Assembly (NCBI GenBank): GCA_963383645.1
Contig: OY726563.1
Coordinates: 34,068,331-34,132,330 of the forward strand
Length of the DNA: 64,000 nt
Source of the DNA: Muscardinus avellanarius
Taxonomy: Eukaryota; Chordata; Mammalia; Rodentia; Gliridae
Direction: 5' to 3'
The notes beneath the pieces are model-generated. The model was not told the DNA's origin and did not search any database. It worked only from the letters and a program-made list of their open reading frames with translations. The translations under genes were made by a program, and so were the position numbers. Each line of letters starts with the position of its first letter. Within the stretch, counting starts at the first letter, position 1. Positions 60,860-64,000 of this stretch are shown here, one piece after another.

Positions 60860-61760
60860 CCCCCCCCAAGATGAAACGGGGGATTCCTGAGAAGAAACCT
60901 GGAGTTTCATCATAGATGAAACGGAGTTTCTTGAGAAGAAACTCGGCATTTCCTTACAGGGCATTTCCTTACACCCGCAGGCCTCAGGAAGGGGAGTAAA
61001 AGGTTTATTGGAAGCAGCAGGGAATGAGGAAAGATGGCTGAACACCCCAAAGGGGCTGTCGGGTCTCTGATGTCCAGCCGCTGCCTTCAGGACATTACTT
61101 GGGAGTAGCCCAAGCCTAATGCCTTCAATTACAGGCGGCTTTCTTCCAGAGTCCACGCGATCTGCCAGAAGAGAACAGGAAAAGAGGCCAAACACCCCAA
61201 AGGGGCGGTCGGGGTCCCGGGTGTCCAGTAGCTGCCTTCAGGTCACTACCCGAGTGTCGCCCGAGCCAAGTGCGTCAGTTGCAAACTACTTTCTCCCAGA
61301 GTCCACACGATCTGCCAGAAAAGAGGAGCAGGTCACCCCTAGGGGCCCTGGTCAGCCTTGATGTCCAGCAGAGGCCTTCAGGTCACTACCCGAGAGCAGC
61401 CCGGGCCACATGCTATCAGTTGCACTCTGCCTTCTCTCAGGGCAACACAACCTGTGAGAGAGAGAACAGCTCTCCAAAAGGGGAGGGGGTCCCAAGAGGG
61501 AAAAGCCCCCATTTGCTGGCCAACTAGGGCCTTTGCCCGACCATTTCGAGTCCTCTTTTGGTTAGGGTGACTTTGGGAATTCTGGGAAGCAGCTCTCATG
61601 ATTTGCATAGGGTATTTGCAAGTCCTTTCAGGAGTGCCAGACTTGCTCCTGGGTTTGTTGATTAGTAAACCAATGACTTTGTGAAGCTCTGGTCCTTCTT
61701 ATCTCTGAGCCTTTGGAATTTCAGATATTCGTCGCCCCTCAGGAAACTCAGGAAACTCGC
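60860..61760 (-). mobile_element. LTR-like element, family F, with tandem units
   Basis: The minus strand carries CCAATAAACC (complement near 61002) as poly(A) signal. Three tandem units starting TGTCCAG at 61071, 61222 and 61362 share GCCTTCAGG..CACTACC and TCTGCCAGAA-like ends. ATTTGCAT (61602) and CCAATGAC (61669) are further to the U3 side. Only this copy is in the window, so the LTR call is by structure alone. Confidence 0.55.
60924..60944. repeat. Perfect 9-bp inverted repeat
   Basis: GAGTTTCTT and AAGAAACTC are separated by GAG, within a stretch of repeated GAAAC/GTTTC motifs (60835-60945). Confidence 0.9.
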
Positions 61761-61819
61761 TTTTTCTACCGAGGCCTTTTCCCTATCTGCCTATTTCCTT
61801 TCTATCTCCTCAATTTGAC

Positions 61820-61983
61820 TTCCAAGCTACACCCCCTGCCCTATTTTTTATTCTTTATTTTGAAACAGTCTCACTAAGTTGCCAAGGGCCTCACTAAGTA
61901 GCTGAGGCTGTCCACGAACAGCTATCCTCCGGTCTCAGCCCCCCAAATGCTGGGATTACAGGTGTGCGCCACCACACCCGGCT
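61820..61983 (-). mobile_element. B1-dID SINE, long form, tail side truncated
   Basis: Begins in the right half at CTTCCAAGCTACACCC, to CACCACACCCGGC. Confidence 0.91.
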
Positions 61984-61985
61984 TT

Positions 61986-62118
61986 TATTTTTGAAACAGG
62001 GTCTTGCTAAGTTGCAGAGGGCCTCGCTAAGTAGCTGAGGCTGACTGGAAACCTGTGACCCTCCTGTCTCAGCCTCCCAAGTACTGCAATTATAAGCATG
62101 TGCACCACCATGCCCGGC
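61986..62118 (-). mobile_element. B1 half
   Basis: TTTTGAAACAGGGTCTTGCTAAG to CACCACCATGCCCGGC, directly abutting the SINE to its left. It could be the older host of that insertion. Confidence 0.88.
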
Positions 62119-62366
62119 TTGGGTTATAATCTTAAATGTGAGCAGATAGCCTGGGAATACCAGACAACTCAGAAAACCCTCAGATGTGCAAGCTAGGCCA
62201 GAACGTTGAGGATAAAGGAACTTGGCAAGAACAGAAACTTGGAGAGACATCACTTTTGATATTTAAAAATTTTGGGGAAATGAAACAAGTTATAGCAACC
62301 AAATAAAAAGAAAACACTTAAGAGACAAGGAAAAGGCCCTTAAAGGTTAAAAATAGGATAGCAGAA
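62119..62366. other. Unassigned sequence
   Basis: Nothing recognised in about 250 bp. Confidence 0.4.
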
Positions 62367-62579
62367 GCCAGGTATGGTAGCACATGCCTATAATCTCAGT
62401 ACTGGGAGGCTGAGACAGGAGGATGGCAGGTTTGAGATTTGTCTCAGCAAGTTAGTGAGACCCTCAACAATTTAGTGAGACACTGTTGCAAAATTTAAAA
62501 AATGAACAAAAAGGGCTGGGGATGTGGTTTGGAAGCAGAATGCCTATGGGTTTATTCCCCAACACCATAAAAAAAAAAA
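62367..62579 (+). mobile_element. B1-dID SINE
   Basis: GCCAGGTATGGTAGCACATGCC to CCCCAACACC, A tail to 62580. Confidence 0.92.
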
Positions 62580-62831
62580 AACCTAAACAACGAAAGAAAT
62601 GATTCTTGTCTTCTGCTGCTTATTATAGTAACTGAATGTCGTATTTATGGCAGCCATCTTGTGAGCATGAGGAAAACGGGACAGGAAAGCCTGTAAGCTG
62701 AACTTGGCAGAACAGAAGAACAGAAAAAAAACCTAGGTTCATGATGAACTAACCAACCCTGAAACTTCCCTACTTTTGAACTCCTTGTGTGAGATAGTAA
62801 ATTTCCTTATTCAGAAAAAAGTTAGTTAAAC

Positions 62832-63034
62832 CACGCGTATAAAGTACTTACAATCCCAGTACTTGGGCCTGAGGCTGAGACAGGAGGATTGCAGGTTCGC
62901 GGCCAGCCTCAGCTACTTGGTGAGGCCCTCTGCAACTTAGTGAGACCCTGTTTCAAAATAAAGAATTAAAAAATAGGGCTGGGGGTATAGCTTAGAGGTA
63001 GAATGCCCCTGGGCTCCATCCTCAGTCCTGCAAA

Positions 63035-63069
<35 letters not shown>
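62832..63069 (+). mobile_element. B1-dID SINE, long form, (AAAT)n tail
   Basis: The start is degraded (CCACGCGTATAAAGTAC). Right half to CTCAGTCCTGC, then about nine AAAT units. GTTAGTTA is on both sides. Confidence 0.92.
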
Positions 63070-63391
63070 GTTAGTTAGTTATAGAGCATCATGTGTTAAA
63101 AATGGAACACTTTAAACTTGGAACACTTGGAAGCTAGAAAACAAGAGAACAATGCCTTCAAGATGTCGTAGAAAATGAATTCCAACTTAGATCTCTCTTC
63201 CTGCAAAACAGCCAATTAGATTAATGAGTATAGCTTAAAGACATTTTCAGATACAGAAATCTCAAAAAACTGACCTCCCAGGTACCCAGTTCTTAGAAGC
63301 TACCAGAGCTGCTCCAGCACAACAAGAACTAAAACAAACAAGGAGAGAGATGTAGGAACCAGGGAACAGGAGTTGAGAGAGAGAGAGAGGT
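63070..63391. other. Unassigned sequence
   Basis: No gene or known repeat. A short (GA)n lies at 63376-63390. Confidence 0.4.
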
Positions 63392-63644
63392 CAAGAACTC
63401 CCAGGCTGAGCCGGGCGTGGTGGCGCCCGCTAGTAATCTCACCATTTGGGAGGCTGAGACAGGAGGATCGTGGTTCGCAGCCAGCCTCAGCTACTTAGTG
63501 AGGCCCTAAGCAACTCAGTGAGACCGTGTTTCAAAATAAAGAATAAAAAATAGGGCAGGGGGTGTAGCTCAGAGGTCAAATGCCCGTGGGTTCCATCCCA
63601 AGTACTGCAAAAAAAAAAAAAAAAAAAAGAACTCCTAGGCTGTC
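63392..63644 (+). mobile_element. B1-dID SINE, long form
   Basis: Core 63409-63610, A tail to 63628. AAGAACTCCCAGGCTG (63392) and AAGAACTCCTAGGCTG (63627) are the duplication. Confidence 0.95.
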
Positions 63645-63747
63645 ATGAATGAGTCTCCAGGCAAGGCAAGCGCCAGTAGAGAGCAGAGCGCCAGGAAGAT
63701 GAGATCTATGTAATATTAGATGCATTTGAACATATTAAAAGGAGAAT

Positions 63748-63826
63748 TAGGGCAGAGGGTGTATCTCTGTGGTTCACTGTGTGCTTAATATGCACAAGGT
63801 CCAGGATTCCATTTCCAAGCGCAAAA
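63748..63826 (+). mobile_element. ID SINE, diverged
   Basis: AGGGCAGAGGGTGTATCTCTGTGGTTCACTGTGTGCTTAATATGCACAAGGTCC retains the ID anticodon-arm region. A (GGGA)n tail follows to 63850. Confidence 0.82.
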
Positions 63827-64000
63827 GGAAGGGAGGGAGGGAGGGAGGAAGAACTGGATGATAAAGATTTGGGGGTGAATTAATTACAAGTATATAGGAA
63901 ACTACACAAATGAGAACACCAGGCAACTGTTAAATTCCAGGAAAAAGAAAAAAGTGGAGCGAACATGAAAAGATAATCAGGAGGTACTCTCAAGTTTAGC

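Overview
This is mammalian nuclear DNA that is almost entirely built from retrotransposons. The dominant repeat is a dimeric SINE of the B1-dID type: a 7SL-derived B1-like left half, an A-rich linker, and a tRNA/ID-like right half ending CCCCAGTACC. B1-dID SINEs are known from squirrel-related, dormouse, beaver and guinea-pig lineages and not from mice or rats. The lineage-specific L1 3' end (…TGCACCAATAAA) and its 3' UTR resemble, from memory, those of squirrels, so I infer a rodent of the squirrel-related clade. The species is not determined. I found no convincing host exon, RNA gene or CRISPR array, so the window is probably intergenic or intronic.

The SINEs fall into three forms, named this way in the entries. 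The long form has the linker TTTCAAAATAAAGAATAAAAAATAGGGCTGG. The middle form has TTTCCAAATAAAATATAAAATAGGTCTGGGAG. The short form also has the middle-form linker and right half, but its left half has lost the CTACTTAGTGAGG repeat and reads CTTAAGAGACCC. Plus strand means left half first. In all six SINE-in-SINE nests that involve a short-form copy, that copy is the inner one, which suggests it is the youngest.

Layout. 0-8 kb: SINEs, a probable minus-strand ERV remnant with a tRNA-Phe-like primer site (LTRs at 1.85 and 4.83 kb), and an antisense ERV pol fragment next to a MER21-like LTR. 8-13 kb: old antisense L1, SINEs and an LTR. 13.25-22.25 kb: a decayed gammaretrovirus-like (ERV1) provirus with 5' LTR, gag capsid and nucleocapsid, protease, env SU/TM pieces and 3' LTR, riddled with SINEs and split in env by another LTR. 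22-28 kb: an ancient antisense L1 broken by many SINEs and MaLR LTRs. 30-40 kb: three copies of LTR family A, two of family B and one of family C, partly nested, plus a 3' end of a lineage-specific L1. About 31.6-33.1 kb is repeat-poor.

40.8-43.6 kb holds the standout element: an L1-derived unit with an exact 13-bp target-site duplication, a complete 5' UTR with a tandem unit, one intact ORF1, no ORF2, and a genuine L1 3' UTR with G-quadruplex motifs and a poly(A) tail. In place of ORF2 it carries a spacer containing an inverted piece of much older L1. It resembles a half-L1 (HAL1-type) non-autonomous element and sits inside an old antisense L1. 44-64 kb is more SINEs, MaLR LTRs, old L1/L2/MIR, another LTR with tandem units at 60.9-61.8 kb, and repeat-poor stretches at 45.2-46.7, 52.1-53.9, 57.0-57.8 and 58.8-59.4 kb.
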